Source: Flavobacterium nackdongense (lineage in GTDB: Bacteria; Bacteroidota; Bacteroidia; Flavobacteriales; Flavobacteriaceae). Taken from it: 64,000 nt of DNA. The stretch lies in contig NZ_CP037933.1 in the NCBI RefSeq assembly GCF_004355225.1, positions 1,054,001 through 1,118,000 on the forward strand, read 5' to 3'. The notes under the pieces were generated by a model. That model ran no database searches, was not told the DNA's origin, and saw only the letters and a program-made list of their open reading frames with translations. Every line of letters begins with the position of its first letter. Position 1 is the stretch's first letter. This document shows positions 44,040 to 53,648 of this stretch, piece by piece. The position numbers and the translations under genes are program-made.

Positions 44040-46394
44040 TTATTTTTTAAATTTTAAATTTTCATTTTTATCCCAAATTCCCCAACCGGCACCAACTTCT
44101 CCTTCTTGTTTAATTTTCCAAGATTCGTCGAAAGAGGAAAAATAGAACAAATCTATATTCTGGCTTTTGGCCCATTCTTGCACACTTATAAAATATTTCA
44201 TTGCATTGACTTGGGATGGTGCGGCCATTTCTACAGTTTCTCCCACCGTTGGCCAGCCCGTTTCGGTTATGATAACTTTTTTTCCTTTGGCTATTTCCTT
44301 TGTAAACCCAATCATTCTGCTTAAATAATTCAAAGCATAGTCTGCTGAAGCTCCTTCCCAGAACGGGTAACAATTCGCTAAAATTAAATCACAAGCATCT
44401 ACCAAAGCCGGTCTATCCAAAAATTGATAATAAGCATCTACAGAACCTACAGGAATTGATGCAGGAATAGCAGCTCGAACTCTTTCGATATATCCTATTA
44501 ATTCTTGTTCCGATATTTCCCCGCGATGCAGCACTTCATTTCCTACGGCTGCAACACTCACTACACCAGCCTTCGCCAAGGAAATAAGGGATTGAATTTC
44601 CTTTTCATTTCGATCTTTGTCATCGCTAATCCAGGCTCCTACTATGGATTGTATTCCTTTTTCCTTTGCGATTTCAGGAATTAATTCATTTCCTTTGGTA
44701 GCGGAAAATGTTCTAATCCATTTGGTATGTGGCGCTATAATATCGAGTTTTCTGCGTATTTGCTTGTCGGTAACCACATCGTTGGTATCTTGGCCTTCAG
44801 CATAGGGACTGAAACATAAACCGTGCAAACCATGCTGTAAGATTTCTGAATATTGGGTTTTGATTTCCGCCTCCGTTTTTGTACTTAAATCCAAACCGAT
44901 GATGCTATTCAACGATTTATTGTCTAAGTCTAAGGAAAGTAATTTACCAGGTAAATAAGCTGAAGATTGCTTTTTCTGAGCTTTTCTTTTTTGCAATAGA
45001 GCGCTTATTTCTATCGCTTTGGCTTCATCGACATCATAATCATTCATTACCCACATCGCACCGAGCGTACCAAGAATTGGAATAAGAGAGAAAAATATTC
45101 TTAACCAAAACATCGTCTGATCTGACTGAGTGGCCGCATTTGGGACAAAATCAACCAAGGAATAAATTAATCCGGTTAATAATCCCGCCACAGCAAGTCC
45201 GAATTTTACCATCCACCAATAAATCGCGCCTAAACTGCCTTCTCTTCTTTTGCCGGTGTTCAATTCATCTATATCAATTACATCAGATGTCATCGACATC
45301 ATCAGGGTAAATAAACTCCCAATACCAAAAGAAAAAAATGGCAAGGCAAACAAAAACAAGTAGGGTTTACCGGGAATGAAAAGTAACCAAAGTAAAACAT
45401 ATCCCAAAATCGAGATCCCCTGCGAAAGAATAAATGCCTTCTTCTTACCCATTGTTTTAGATAATTTTGCAACAACAGGGATGACCATCACGGTGGTGAT
45501 CAGTGCTCCAACACTTCCAAAAAGAGTTGGCCATAATCCGAACCCATCTTCATTTCCCTTAAACAAATAGTATTTAATAATAAAATAGGAAAAACCTGCG
45601 GTAGTATTGAAAGCGTTGAAAATTAAAAAGGTAGCTATACAAAGTTTTCGGAATGGTTTTATTTCAACAGAAGCTTTAAGACCCTCCTTAATTTCGCCAA
45701 AACTATTGAGAATTCCCTTAAGAGAAATGGAACCGTAATTTTCATTTAAAGTAGATTTACTCGGAATAAAAAATGCTGGAATGGCTGCCATAATAGCGCA
45801 CGCAATTGCTACATAAACCGCCAAAGTTCTTACCGCTACATCACCCGAGGGAAATAGGGTCTTGTCTGCCATTATAACCCAAAACCAGGGCGCCACTACC
45901 CAAGCTAATTGACCAATCAATTGAGCAGTAGCCATAATATTAGTACGCTCGTGAAAGTTATCACTCATTTCGTAGCCCATAGCTACATAAGGAATGCTAA
46001 AAATGGTAAGCCCCGTATAGAAGAACAACGAAACAATTAAAAAGTGGATAAAATTATAGGTTACGCCATCACTTGCATACAATTGCCACATAAAAGCGAA
46101 AGAAACGCCGAGGATTACGGCACCTGCCAAAACATATTGTCTTCTTCTTCCCCATTTAGATCTCGTATTGTCACTTATATAGCCCATGATAAGGTCTAAA
46201 ATGGCATCGTAAAATTTTGGAAGAAAGGCTACTAAACCAAGCATCCAACCTGCAAAGCCTAGATTTTGTATTAAAACAACGGTAAAAATTCCTAACATTG
46301 CCGGGAACATTTGATTGGCTAACATACCTATTCCAAAAGCGACTTTTTGACCCATTGGAACTTTTTCCGTTGTATGTGAGGTAGTATTTGACAT
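44040..46394 (-). CDS. MFS (GPH family) sugar transporter fused to a GH17 domain
   Basis: 784 residues in one uninterrupted frame. Residues 1-460 are a 12-helix GPH-type sodium/sugar symporter (GYISDNTRSKWGRRRQYVLAG after helix 2, VAMGYEMSDNFHERTNI, SMTSDVIDIDELNTGKRREG). After a charged linker (KRKAQKKQSS) a complete GH17 domain spans about 485-784, with AAVGNEVLHRG (acid/base) and VIITETGWPT (nucleophile). With an even number of helices the enzyme should face the cytosol, cutting oligoglucosides as they arrive. The stand-alone GH17 downstream is a paralogue of this domain. The fusion is seen directly; coupled transport is inference. Confidence 0.92.
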   Translation of the reverse strand: MSNTTSHTTEKVPMGQKVAFGIGMLANQMFPAMLGIFTVVLIQNLGFAGWMLGLVAFLPKFYDAILDLIMGYISDNTRSKWGRRRQYVLAGAVILGVSFAFMWQLYASDGVTYNFIHFLIVSLFFYTGLTIFSIPYVAMGYEMSDNFHERTNIMATAQLIGQLAWVVAPWFWVIMADKTLFPSGDVAVRTLAVYVAIACAIMAAIPAFFIPSKSTLNENYGSISLKGILNSFGEIKEGLKASVEIKPFRKLCIATFLIFNAFNTTAGFSYFIIKYYLFKGNEDGFGLWPTLFGSVGALITTVMVIPVVAKLSKTMGKKKAFILSQGISILGYVLLWLLFIPGKPYLFLFALPFFSFGIGSLFTLMMSMTSDVIDIDELNTGKRREGSLGAIYWWMVKFGLAVAGLLTGLIYSLVDFVPNAATQSDQTMFWLRIFFSLIPILGTLGAMWVMNDYDVDEAKAIEISALLQKRKAQKKQSSAYLPGKLLSLDLDNKSLNSIIGLDLSTKTEAEIKTQYSEILQHGLHGLCFSPYAEGQDTNDVVTDKQIRRKLDIIAPHTKWIRTFSATKGNELIPEIAKEKGIQSIVGAWISDDKDRNEKEIQSLISLAKAGVVSVAAVGNEVLHRGEISEQELIGYIERVRAAIPASIPVGSVDAYYQFLDRPALVDACDLILANCYPFWEGASADYALNYLSRMIGFTKEIAKGKKVIITETGWPTVGETVEMAAPSQVNAMKYFISVQEWAKSQNIDLFYFSSFDESWKIKQEGEVGAGWGIWDKNENLKFKK

Positions 46395-46427
46395 AGTAAT
46401 ATTGGTTTTAGTTAATTATTTTGGTTT

Positions 46428-47939
46428 TCAAGGTTTTATTACAATGGTTTGAAGTGCTTTGGCATTAATTGAAATAGTTACCTTTTTATTATTCTGATTG
46501 ATTTCTATAGCGATTTCTTGGTCAGTAGGATTGAAAATTACGACTGCTGTACTTCCGTCAGGATTTTTCACCGCTGTAGCCATCAAATCTTTATTAGTGA
46601 TTTGGCAGCCAATTTTAACGGCTCCTGGTCGCATAAATTTGCTGAAATGCGCCATCGTATAATACAAGGGTGTGAAATAAACCTCATCTTTTTCAGGATC
46701 GACAATTACAGGCGCTACACACCAATTTTTGAACCAATTAGGTCCTCCTTGTTTGTCTAAAACCATATTCCAATCGACCCAACCATCGACCCAATTGTTC
46801 AAACAACCAATGATATCAGTGGCATAACGATTGACAGGAGCGTATTTTGGGTGCAAATGTTTGTCTTTTTCAGAGGCCCAATCCCAACCCCAATCGGTGG
46901 CTTCTTTTTTCCAATACCAAGCATCATCATTCCAATGTGGGATTTCCGAATCGACACAAGCTTCGGTTTGAATTAAATACTTATTGGGCGCTTTTTTATG
47001 AGCGTATTGCAAGGCGTCAGGCAAATAATCATAAGTACTCTCGTACCAATGTATGGCCGTTCCCGCAAAATATTTTGACGATTTTTCGTCTTTAAACATT
47101 TCATCTACCCATTCAGGTAAACCCGCTCTGTTTTGGTCGTAGCCTAAAATTTTTACTTTCCCCCAACCATCTTTCTCCAATTTTGGCCCAAGATGATTCT
47201 GAACAAAATCGGTCATTTCCTTGGGAGAAAAAAGCGTACTCTCCCAGTTGTTGCCATTGCCGTGCGGCTCATTGATGACGGTAACTCCCCAAATAGCAAT
47301 TCCTTGTTTTTTATATGCTTCTAAATATTTTGAAAAATACAAAGCAAATGTGTCATTGAACTCAGGCAATAATTTTCCGCCAACATATTTCTTATTGTCT
47401 TTCATCCAAGGTGGCGATGTCCAAGGCGAGGCAATGATATTAAACCCTTCTTTCGAAATGGCTTTGGCTTCCAAAATCATTGGAATCAAATCCGATTGAT
47501 CATCTTCGATAGTGAAATGTTTCAATTCTAAATCATTTTCTACTTTGGCGTAGGTATAATTACTGAGGGAGAAATCACAAGACGCAATGTGCGTTCTGGT
47601 CAGTGAATATTTTGCACCCTTTTCGCTAAAATAAGCTTCCAGAATTTTTTTACGGTTTGCCGCACTCAATCGATTGAGCAAAGAAGCAGAAGCCTCCGTA
47701 AACGACCCTCCAAAACCGGTGATAGTTTGAAATTTTTCCGTTGGATTTAAGGTAACAACCGCAGCGTTTTTTGCTTCGGAAAACGTAGTAATTTTTTTTA
47801 AGGAATTCCCAGAAGCCGAGGTTTCATAAACATCGGTTTTTAATTCTTGTGCCATTATACTTTTATTCATTGAAAAGGTGATACAAAAAAGAAATACTAA
47901 AACTTGGAGACGATTTTTTAGGAATAAATTTTTCATCAC
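46428..47939 (-). CDS. GH30 glucosidase (beta-1,6-glucanase type)
   Basis: 503 residues. Signal peptide (KSIMAQ end). GH30 barrel with SWTSPPWMK-like ASPWTSPPWMKDN, acid/base Glu in TVINEPHGNGN, nucleophile Glu in LIQTEACVDS, and a C-terminal beta domain. The subfamily resembles GH30_1/_3. In a laminarin locus it should remove beta-1,6-linked glucose branches. It is periplasmic or surface, not T9SS tagged. Operon gene, 34 bp upstream of the MFS fusion. Confidence 0.9.
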   Translation of the reverse strand: MMKNLFLKNRLQVLVFLFCITFSMNKSIMAQELKTDVYETSASGNSLKKITTFSEAKNAAVVTLNPTEKFQTITGFGGSFTEASASLLNRLSAANRKKILEAYFSEKGAKYSLTRTHIASCDFSLSNYTYAKVENDLELKHFTIEDDQSDLIPMILEAKAISKEGFNIIASPWTSPPWMKDNKKYVGGKLLPEFNDTFALYFSKYLEAYKKQGIAIWGVTVINEPHGNGNNWESTLFSPKEMTDFVQNHLGPKLEKDGWGKVKILGYDQNRAGLPEWVDEMFKDEKSSKYFAGTAIHWYESTYDYLPDALQYAHKKAPNKYLIQTEACVDSEIPHWNDDAWYWKKEATDWGWDWASEKDKHLHPKYAPVNRYATDIIGCLNNWVDGWVDWNMVLDKQGGPNWFKNWCVAPVIVDPEKDEVYFTPLYYTMAHFSKFMRPGAVKIGCQITNKDLMATAVKNPDGSTAVVIFNPTDQEIAIEINQNNKKVTISINAKALQTIVIKP

Positions 47940-47943
47940 TATA

Positions 47944-49209
47944 TTATTTTATTTGTAAGGTTGGAGGTGTTTTGACATCCTCCCACAAGGCTTTACTATC
48001 GCCATTATAGGTTTTGGTAATGGGTTTTCCATCGCGAGTCAATTTTTTGAAAACTCCTCGATCGACCAAATCCCAGAGCGCAAACTTGGCTTGTCCTTGC
48101 AAATTGATTAATCCAAAATGATTTTCAGAACCTTGAGGATTTCCGCTGTCTTTCCACTGCTCGTCAAATGCTTCAAAGTGAAAAAGTGATATTCCTTCTT
48201 TGTTGCTCCATTCACGCATTAATCTATAATACTCCGCCGATTTGTATTCGTCGGTCGCTTTCGAACCTGAATTTCCGTACAAATCACTCGCCAAAGTGGC
48301 CCAACCTGTTTCTCCGATGGCAATCGGTTTCTGAACTCCCAAGGATTTCATATAATTAGAAACACCTCTATACTGATTGATAGCATAATCGCGCGCTCGA
48401 ACCATTGCAGCATCAATTTTTTGCTTGTCCGATAATTGCATTTCACTTTCTAAAACGCCCCAAAACACAGGATGATAATGCGTATCGTGCATCGGATAAG
48501 TGTGCATCGAAATATAATCGACTGCTTGTATGAGCTGTTTCAAATCTTCTACATGATATTCATTGTCACCACCTCCCCAAGAAGCAAAATTGTCGGAACT
48601 GGTAACCCAAAGCGTTGCGGGCAATTTTTGCTCTTTCTTTAAATTTTGCAAATGGTTGACCCATTTCAGGATAATGGCGGGTTCTACATAATAACTGGCC
48701 GCCCATTTCACCATCGCTTCGTTTCCAACGGCGATAATCTTGATAATCTCCGGATATTCGTTGGCCAATCGTACTGCCTCGGCAATTTCAACAGCATTGC
48801 GTTCACTTTCCACATTATGAATAGGCTGCAGCGCGGTCCAAGCATTTTTGCAATCGATCCAAGCGCCTAGCATCACATACATTTCAAAGCGGGAATCCTC
48901 TTTTTTTAATTCTCTAATGGCTACTAATAAATTCGAAACTTCTTTGTTGTGTACATTATAGGTTCTCAGCACTTTGATATTCATTGCAGCAAGTAGTCGC
49001 AAATCCTCTTTCAACTGTGCAATTGTGGGTTCAATATCTCTAGATTTTTCCCGAAATCCACCATAACAAATGGCTTGATACTTTGGATTTCCTATAATGT
49101 TCTCGGCGGTTATTTCAGTTTCTTTTTTTGAATTCATAAGCTGGCTACTACACGAAAATGATAGTGTAATTATTGAAAAAAGTAATACAAATTTTAATAT
49201 TTTGTTCAT
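47944..49209 (-). CDS. GH17-family lipoprotein
   Basis: 421 residues. Lipoprotein signal with the lipobox ending SFSC (residue 20). GH17-type barrel: acid/base in KIIAVGNEAMV and nucleophile in AIGETGWATL. It is more distant from the other two GH17 domains here. Probably on the outer membrane surface or periplasmic face, acting on beta-1,3-glucan; transglycosylation is possible. Stop 5 bp before GH30. Confidence 0.88.
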   Translation of the reverse strand: MNKILKFVLLFSIITLSFSCSSQLMNSKKETEITAENIIGNPKYQAICYGGFREKSRDIEPTIAQLKEDLRLLAAMNIKVLRTYNVHNKEVSNLLVAIRELKKEDSRFEMYVMLGAWIDCKNAWTALQPIHNVESERNAVEIAEAVRLANEYPEIIKIIAVGNEAMVKWAASYYVEPAIILKWVNHLQNLKKEQKLPATLWVTSSDNFASWGGGDNEYHVEDLKQLIQAVDYISMHTYPMHDTHYHPVFWGVLESEMQLSDKQKIDAAMVRARDYAINQYRGVSNYMKSLGVQKPIAIGETGWATLASDLYGNSGSKATDEYKSAEYYRLMREWSNKEGISLFHFEAFDEQWKDSGNPQGSENHFGLINLQGQAKFALWDLVDRGVFKKLTRDGKPITKTYNGDSKALWEDVKTPPTLQIK

Positions 49210-49213
49210 TTAC

Positions 49214-52200
49214 TTAAATGTTAATACTGACTTTAACTTGGCTAATTTCTCCGCTGCGGTGGAAGATGTGCTGACTCAAATCGTGACTTAAGGTCAAGGA
49301 AGAAATAGTTTCCAAATTGCCATTTTTAAACAGCACTTCGATTTGATTTCGGTCGTCTATCGAATAAATAACTGGCACTTGACAAACGGTAAATGCCAAA
49401 CTTCCTTTATCCAATTTTAAGGAATAGGTATTGCTTTGTAAATCATTAAAAGTAACCGTTTCCTCTTGTTGCAGAAATTGATTTTTGTTCAACAAAGCAG
49501 GCTCAAAAGTTAGCATACCTTCTTTTACATTAATCCCTAATTCCCCTTTTCTGGTAAGAATATCTTCTTTTACTTGCCCTGTCATTCCCGGCTGTTGCGC
49601 TCCGCGATGCGAAGGTGTGTGTGAGTATGGATCGGTTGGAAATGCACCATAGACTTCTGGCGATTTGTGAACTCCGATTCCTGCTCCAATTTGCTCATAA
49701 TGTGCCGATAGAGCAGCAATTACCGTAGTATCAGCTTTTTCTTGATAGGCTTTTTCGATGACTTCTAAAACGGCTAAATGCAATTTTGAAACCATGTGCC
49801 AATATATGGAACCCAATCCTTCGTACCCAAAGAAAGTTCCAGACCTTCCGGTAAACGCTTTGTGATTGAAAACTTCTTCAAAAATTTGCAGCACAAATTC
49901 AGATTCTTTTTCCACCAAATCACGGTATTGCGCTCGTTTATGAAGTTGTTCGAGGGCCGCTTTCAAATCATTGGCATTATGGAAATTTCCATTGAAATGA
50001 TACTCCCCTTTGCAATCCATATTGACTAATGCACTATTCGAATCAGCCAATAACTGAGTCAATAAAGTTGATTTTTCAATACTCGCTTTTGGAATATTAT
50101 TTTTTTCTAAGAATTTCGGCAAGTCTTTATTTGGATACAAAATATAACTGTTTTGATCGGAACGATACAAAGCACTATTTCGTAAAGCATCTAAAATTTG
50201 TAAAGATTCATTGGCATTCAGATAGCCCGAACTTAAAGCGGCTACTTGTCCTTCAAGCATTTCGCTCAAGTTTGAAACCACTATTTCATCTCCTTTTAAA
50301 GTCATCAAATTGTAGGCTTGATACAAATGATCCGGTCTTTGATTGGCACGGATTGTGTGTTCTATAAAGTCTAAAGCTACGTTCGCAAAGGTTTTCAAAC
50401 CCGCCATAGAATGCGTTCTTTTCTTGCCCCAAAATCCGCTGTTATACACCTGCAAACGGTAGTCAGAAGCTGCTTTTCCTAAACGGTCTGTAATACTTCT
50501 GCGGGATTTATTGTTAATTTTTCCTGATAATAAGTGTTTGTTTTCTACCAAACAATCTCTCACTTCGTGGTAGAATTCAACCATTTCATTCGAAATTTTG
50601 ATAGTCTCCAACTCGGATGAATCCAAAATGTTTTGGAATACTTTCAAAAATCGATGCAAATAGCACAAGGTTACCATTGAAACTCCATTTCCAACCAAAG
50701 CATTATTGGCGTCATTCCATTCGGGACGTTGGGTATTCATCCAAATTCCGCCTTCAGGAATAAAGTTGGACATTTTAGCCAAAACCGTCGCCAAGATTTT
50801 TTCGATGAAATTGACATGATAAATTTCATTGTTATTGTCTCGAAATAGAGCTCCATCGGCGCCAATTTTTTTGCGTTCGGCATTGATTTTTTTCTCCCAA
50901 CTGTGACTGTATTCTATGGTGTCTTTCGGGTTTTTCAAGATATCTTGATACGCTTTTATGGTATAAGGAACGGCGGCATAAACAAAACAATCTTTTTCAA
51001 AATAAGAGTTTAACTTTCCTGGATTGTATTTTTCGATAAACTCTAAAAATTTCAACAAATAAATAATTTGATGATCGCCCCAATAGCCAATGTAGGACCA
51101 AGGATTATCGGGTTCAATAGCTTCCCAATCGAATCCGCTTTTGGTCACTCGATACGGATTATAGCCATCGAATGTCGATGCGTTAAGGAATTTATGAATC
51201 ATTCCTTCGATAAAATTGGGATAGGCATAGGCCAAGGCTTCCCAGTTTTGAAAAATATCGCGCCAATTTCCTTCGTAATCCAAGATTTTGGAACCATCAA
51301 CTTCACTGCGAGTATTGATAGAGAATTTATTCCAAGGGCGACTCGGATCTCCATGTCGGCGACTGAATTTTAAGGGTAAATATTCGGTACAAAGTCGCAC
51401 TAAATCTTCATCTTTATGTTTTGCGACCAAATCAAGCAAATCGACATAGGAAAACTCGTCTTTCAAATTTTGGATAAAATCTTGATTTTTTTCAAACACC
51501 AGACTATTCGCTTTGGCTAAATACTGCGTAAAATCATTTTTCCCAATTTGGTAATTATCATCAAAAATACCTCCTCGCATAATGTTGAAAAGCGTGTTGG
51601 CAAAATGACGGGAATCAATAAATTTATCGGCTGTAAATTGCAAACCATCCGCCGAAGCGCTCAAGGCAATTAGATTTTGCTTGCCCAATTCTATATCCTC
51701 ATTGACCTGTCTTTCGAGTGTTTTGTCGTGAACTATCGATTCGCAAAGTTGGATGACCTGCGATTGATTTTGATTGACATTGGCAATGATATTCCAGCCC
51801 TCCGTGGATTTAGCAGGTAAATACAATTCGTTAGAAATAAAATAAGCTCCTTTCTCGCCTTTTATATCGGTTTCATTGGTGATTTTTTCTAATTTTCTAA
51901 ACCCTGGAATTTGCTTAGACGATAATAAATAGGTTGGATTATTCATTCTTAACGACCAAACCACATTGGCTTTGAGTGCTTCACTGGGCTCTGCTTTATC
52001 AACAATTATGGCACTTAGAGCAAAAATTCCCAAGCCGCTTTCTGCATGCAATTCGGTTCTTTTGTAGGCATCAACCAGATTGCTGGTGCTGGATTGCAAA
52101 TCGCTGTTTACCCCTTGCGGCATAATATTTTGCAGACCGTCTAAAACTGTAATTGAATAATCAACCTCAGCATCGTTGATGATTTCCGATTTTTTTACAA

Positions 52201-52639
52201 AACCGAAGCGATTACTGGAATTCCATTGGTATCGAAAGGTCAGTTTCAAATCATTGTGAATTTCTTCGAAAATGACTTTGTTTCCGTAAAAGTTTTTGTA
52301 AATATTCCGAGTCAGGTTGTAGTTTTGATTGAACCGTTCTGAGAAAGGTTCCCATACCATAATTTCATCCTGAAAACGGATTTGAAAAATCGATTTACTA
52401 CCTGTAATATCAGCAAATTCAGTGATTTTATCGTCGGTATAATACGGAAAAAGAGCAAACTCGGCGTTTTTTCTTCCAGCCGAAAGTCCGCCATTACTTG
52501 AAATAAACATCCAATGATCGGAATCACTGACGATGCTCATAAAAAAAGGACGCATCTTGTCGCAGTTGGAAATTTTATAGAATTGTTCTCCTTCTAAAGT
52601 GGTTATATCAATTGATACAGATTTATTATTGCTTTCCAT
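49214..52639 (-). CDS. GH149-like beta-1,3-glucan phosphorylase
   Basis: 1141 residues, no signal peptide. Glycan-phosphorylase layout of the GH94/149/161 kind: N-terminal beta-sandwich (SNGGLSAGRKNAEFALFPYYTDD), helical linker, and an (alpha/alpha)6 barrel with DYEGNWRDIFQNWEALAYAYP, WSYIGYWGDHQIIYLLKFLE, GGIWMNTQRPEWNDANNALVGNG, and SGTFFGYEGLGSIYWHMVSKL. Length and motifs fit GH149 (GH161 is the alternative). It would cleave beta-1,3-oligoglucosides with phosphate to glucose-1-phosphate, saving ATP. First gene of the tight operon running to 41391. Confidence 0.82.
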   Translation of the reverse strand: MESNNKSVSIDITTLEGEQFYKISNCDKMRPFFMSIVSDSDHWMFISSNGGLSAGRKNAEFALFPYYTDDKITEFADITGSKSIFQIRFQDEIMVWEPFSERFNQNYNLTRNIYKNFYGNKVIFEEIHNDLKLTFRYQWNSSNRFGFVKKSEIINDAEVDYSITVLDGLQNIMPQGVNSDLQSSTSNLVDAYKRTELHAESGLGIFALSAIIVDKAEPSEALKANVVWSLRMNNPTYLLSSKQIPGFRKLEKITNETDIKGEKGAYFISNELYLPAKSTEGWNIIANVNQNQSQVIQLCESIVHDKTLERQVNEDIELGKQNLIALSASADGLQFTADKFIDSRHFANTLFNIMRGGIFDDNYQIGKNDFTQYLAKANSLVFEKNQDFIQNLKDEFSYVDLLDLVAKHKDEDLVRLCTEYLPLKFSRRHGDPSRPWNKFSINTRSEVDGSKILDYEGNWRDIFQNWEALAYAYPNFIEGMIHKFLNASTFDGYNPYRVTKSGFDWEAIEPDNPWSYIGYWGDHQIIYLLKFLEFIEKYNPGKLNSYFEKDCFVYAAVPYTIKAYQDILKNPKDTIEYSHSWEKKINAERKKIGADGALFRDNNNEIYHVNFIEKILATVLAKMSNFIPEGGIWMNTQRPEWNDANNALVGNGVSMVTLCYLHRFLKVFQNILDSSELETIKISNEMVEFYHEVRDCLVENKHLLSGKINNKSRRSITDRLGKAASDYRLQVYNSGFWGKKRTHSMAGLKTFANVALDFIEHTIRANQRPDHLYQAYNLMTLKGDEIVVSNLSEMLEGQVAALSSGYLNANESLQILDALRNSALYRSDQNSYILYPNKDLPKFLEKNNIPKASIEKSTLLTQLLADSNSALVNMDCKGEYHFNGNFHNANDLKAALEQLHKRAQYRDLVEKESEFVLQIFEEVFNHKAFTGRSGTFFGYEGLGSIYWHMVSKLHLAVLEVIEKAYQEKADTTVIAALSAHYEQIGAGIGVHKSPEVYGAFPTDPYSHTPSHRGAQQPGMTGQVKEDILTRKGELGINVKEGMLTFEPALLNKNQFLQQEETVTFNDLQSNTYSLKLDKGSLAFTVCQVPVIYSIDDRNQIEVLFKNGNLETISSLTLSHDLSQHIFHRSGEISQVKVSINI

Positions 52640-52711
52640 TCGGTATTCGTTTTTGAGCTTTTAATGTGCTCATTATTATAGAAATAAAAATTAGTAAAAA
52701 CTTGTAAATTC

Positions 52712-52759
52712 AATACTTTGGGTAAGTATTAAGTGATCAAAAAATCAACTTTTGATTTT
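52712..52759 (-). terminator. Terminator of the GH16 lipoprotein gene, with an adjacent dyad
   Basis: AAAATCAA-CTT-TTGATTTT (52741-52759) followed on minus by Ts forms a terminator. Next to it AATACTT-TGGGT-AAGTATT (52712-52730) is a dyad 73-91 bp ahead of the phosphorylase start, possibly an operator. Confidence 0.5.
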
Positions 52760-52788
52760 GCCCCATTCGAAATGTATTCGAATAAAAA

Positions 52789-53634
52789 TTATTCGGCTAG
52801 TTTATAAACCCTAACATAATCGATGGTCATTTTTTGAGGAAATGAAGTATCAACAGTAGGGAATCCGACAAAAGTTCCTCCAACTGCAATATTCATAATC
52901 ATATAAAAAGGTTGGTTAAAAACCCATTCGCCTTCAGCAGATACAGTGCTTTTAGTTAATCTTTGGTATAGATACCCATCGACAAAGAAATCAATTTTAT
53001 CAGCGTCCCATTCTACGGCAAAAATGTGAAAGTCTTTATCGAAACGATTGTTCATCAATGCATAAAAATCTGTTATGGCATTGCCTCCCGAATAACCTGG
53101 ACCATGGAGTGTACCATATACGATGCTCGGCTGGTTTCCTTTAATCTCCATAATATCGATTTCACCACATTGCGGCCAAGGAGTGGTATCAATATTGGCA
53201 CCAAGCATCCAAAATGCAGGCCAAATTCCAGGACCATAAGGCGATTTAATCCTCGCTTCAAAACGGCCATAGGCTTGAGTATAAAGTCCTTGAGTTTTGA
53301 CTCTTGCCGATGTAAAAGCGGAACCACCCAAACTTTCGTTTTTGGCCGTAATAACTAAATTTCCTACTCCATCTAATGAAACATTTTCAGGACGATTGGT
53401 ATAATATTGCAATTCCTGATTGCCCCATCCCCCATTTCCTATATCGTATGTCCATTTTTTGGCATCCGGTAGCATTCCAGATGTACCATCGAACTCATCA
53501 CTCCAAGTCAGTTCCCAATTACGCTGATCCAATTTTTGACCGGTATCTGAACTGCATCCTACTAATGAAAACAGTATAACGATCGCTGTTGCAATGGTCA
53601 GAGTAAAACTTTTAGCTGTTAAATATTTTTTCAT
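52789..53634 (-). CDS. GH16 laminarinase lipoprotein
   Basis: 281 residues. Lipobox LVGC at C27. Complete GH16 domain with E158-D160-E163 in CGEIDIMEIKG, and WSDEFDG, ELQYYTNRPEN, YGRFEARIKSPYGPGIWPAFWML as in GH16_3 laminarinases. It is attached to the outer membrane and cuts internal beta-1,3 links at the surface. It is co-oriented with the binding lipoprotein gene 14 bp upstream. Confidence 0.95.
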   Translation of the reverse strand: MKKYLTAKSFTLTIATAIVILFSLVGCSSDTGQKLDQRNWELTWSDEFDGTSGMLPDAKKWTYDIGNGGWGNQELQYYTNRPENVSLDGVGNLVITAKNESLGGSAFTSARVKTQGLYTQAYGRFEARIKSPYGPGIWPAFWMLGANIDTTPWPQCGEIDIMEIKGNQPSIVYGTLHGPGYSGGNAITDFYALMNNRFDKDFHIFAVEWDADKIDFFVDGYLYQRLTKSTVSAEGEWVFNQPFYMIMNIAVGGTFVGFPTVDTSFPQKMTIDYVRVYKLAE

Positions 53635-53648
53635 GATCTATATTTTTA

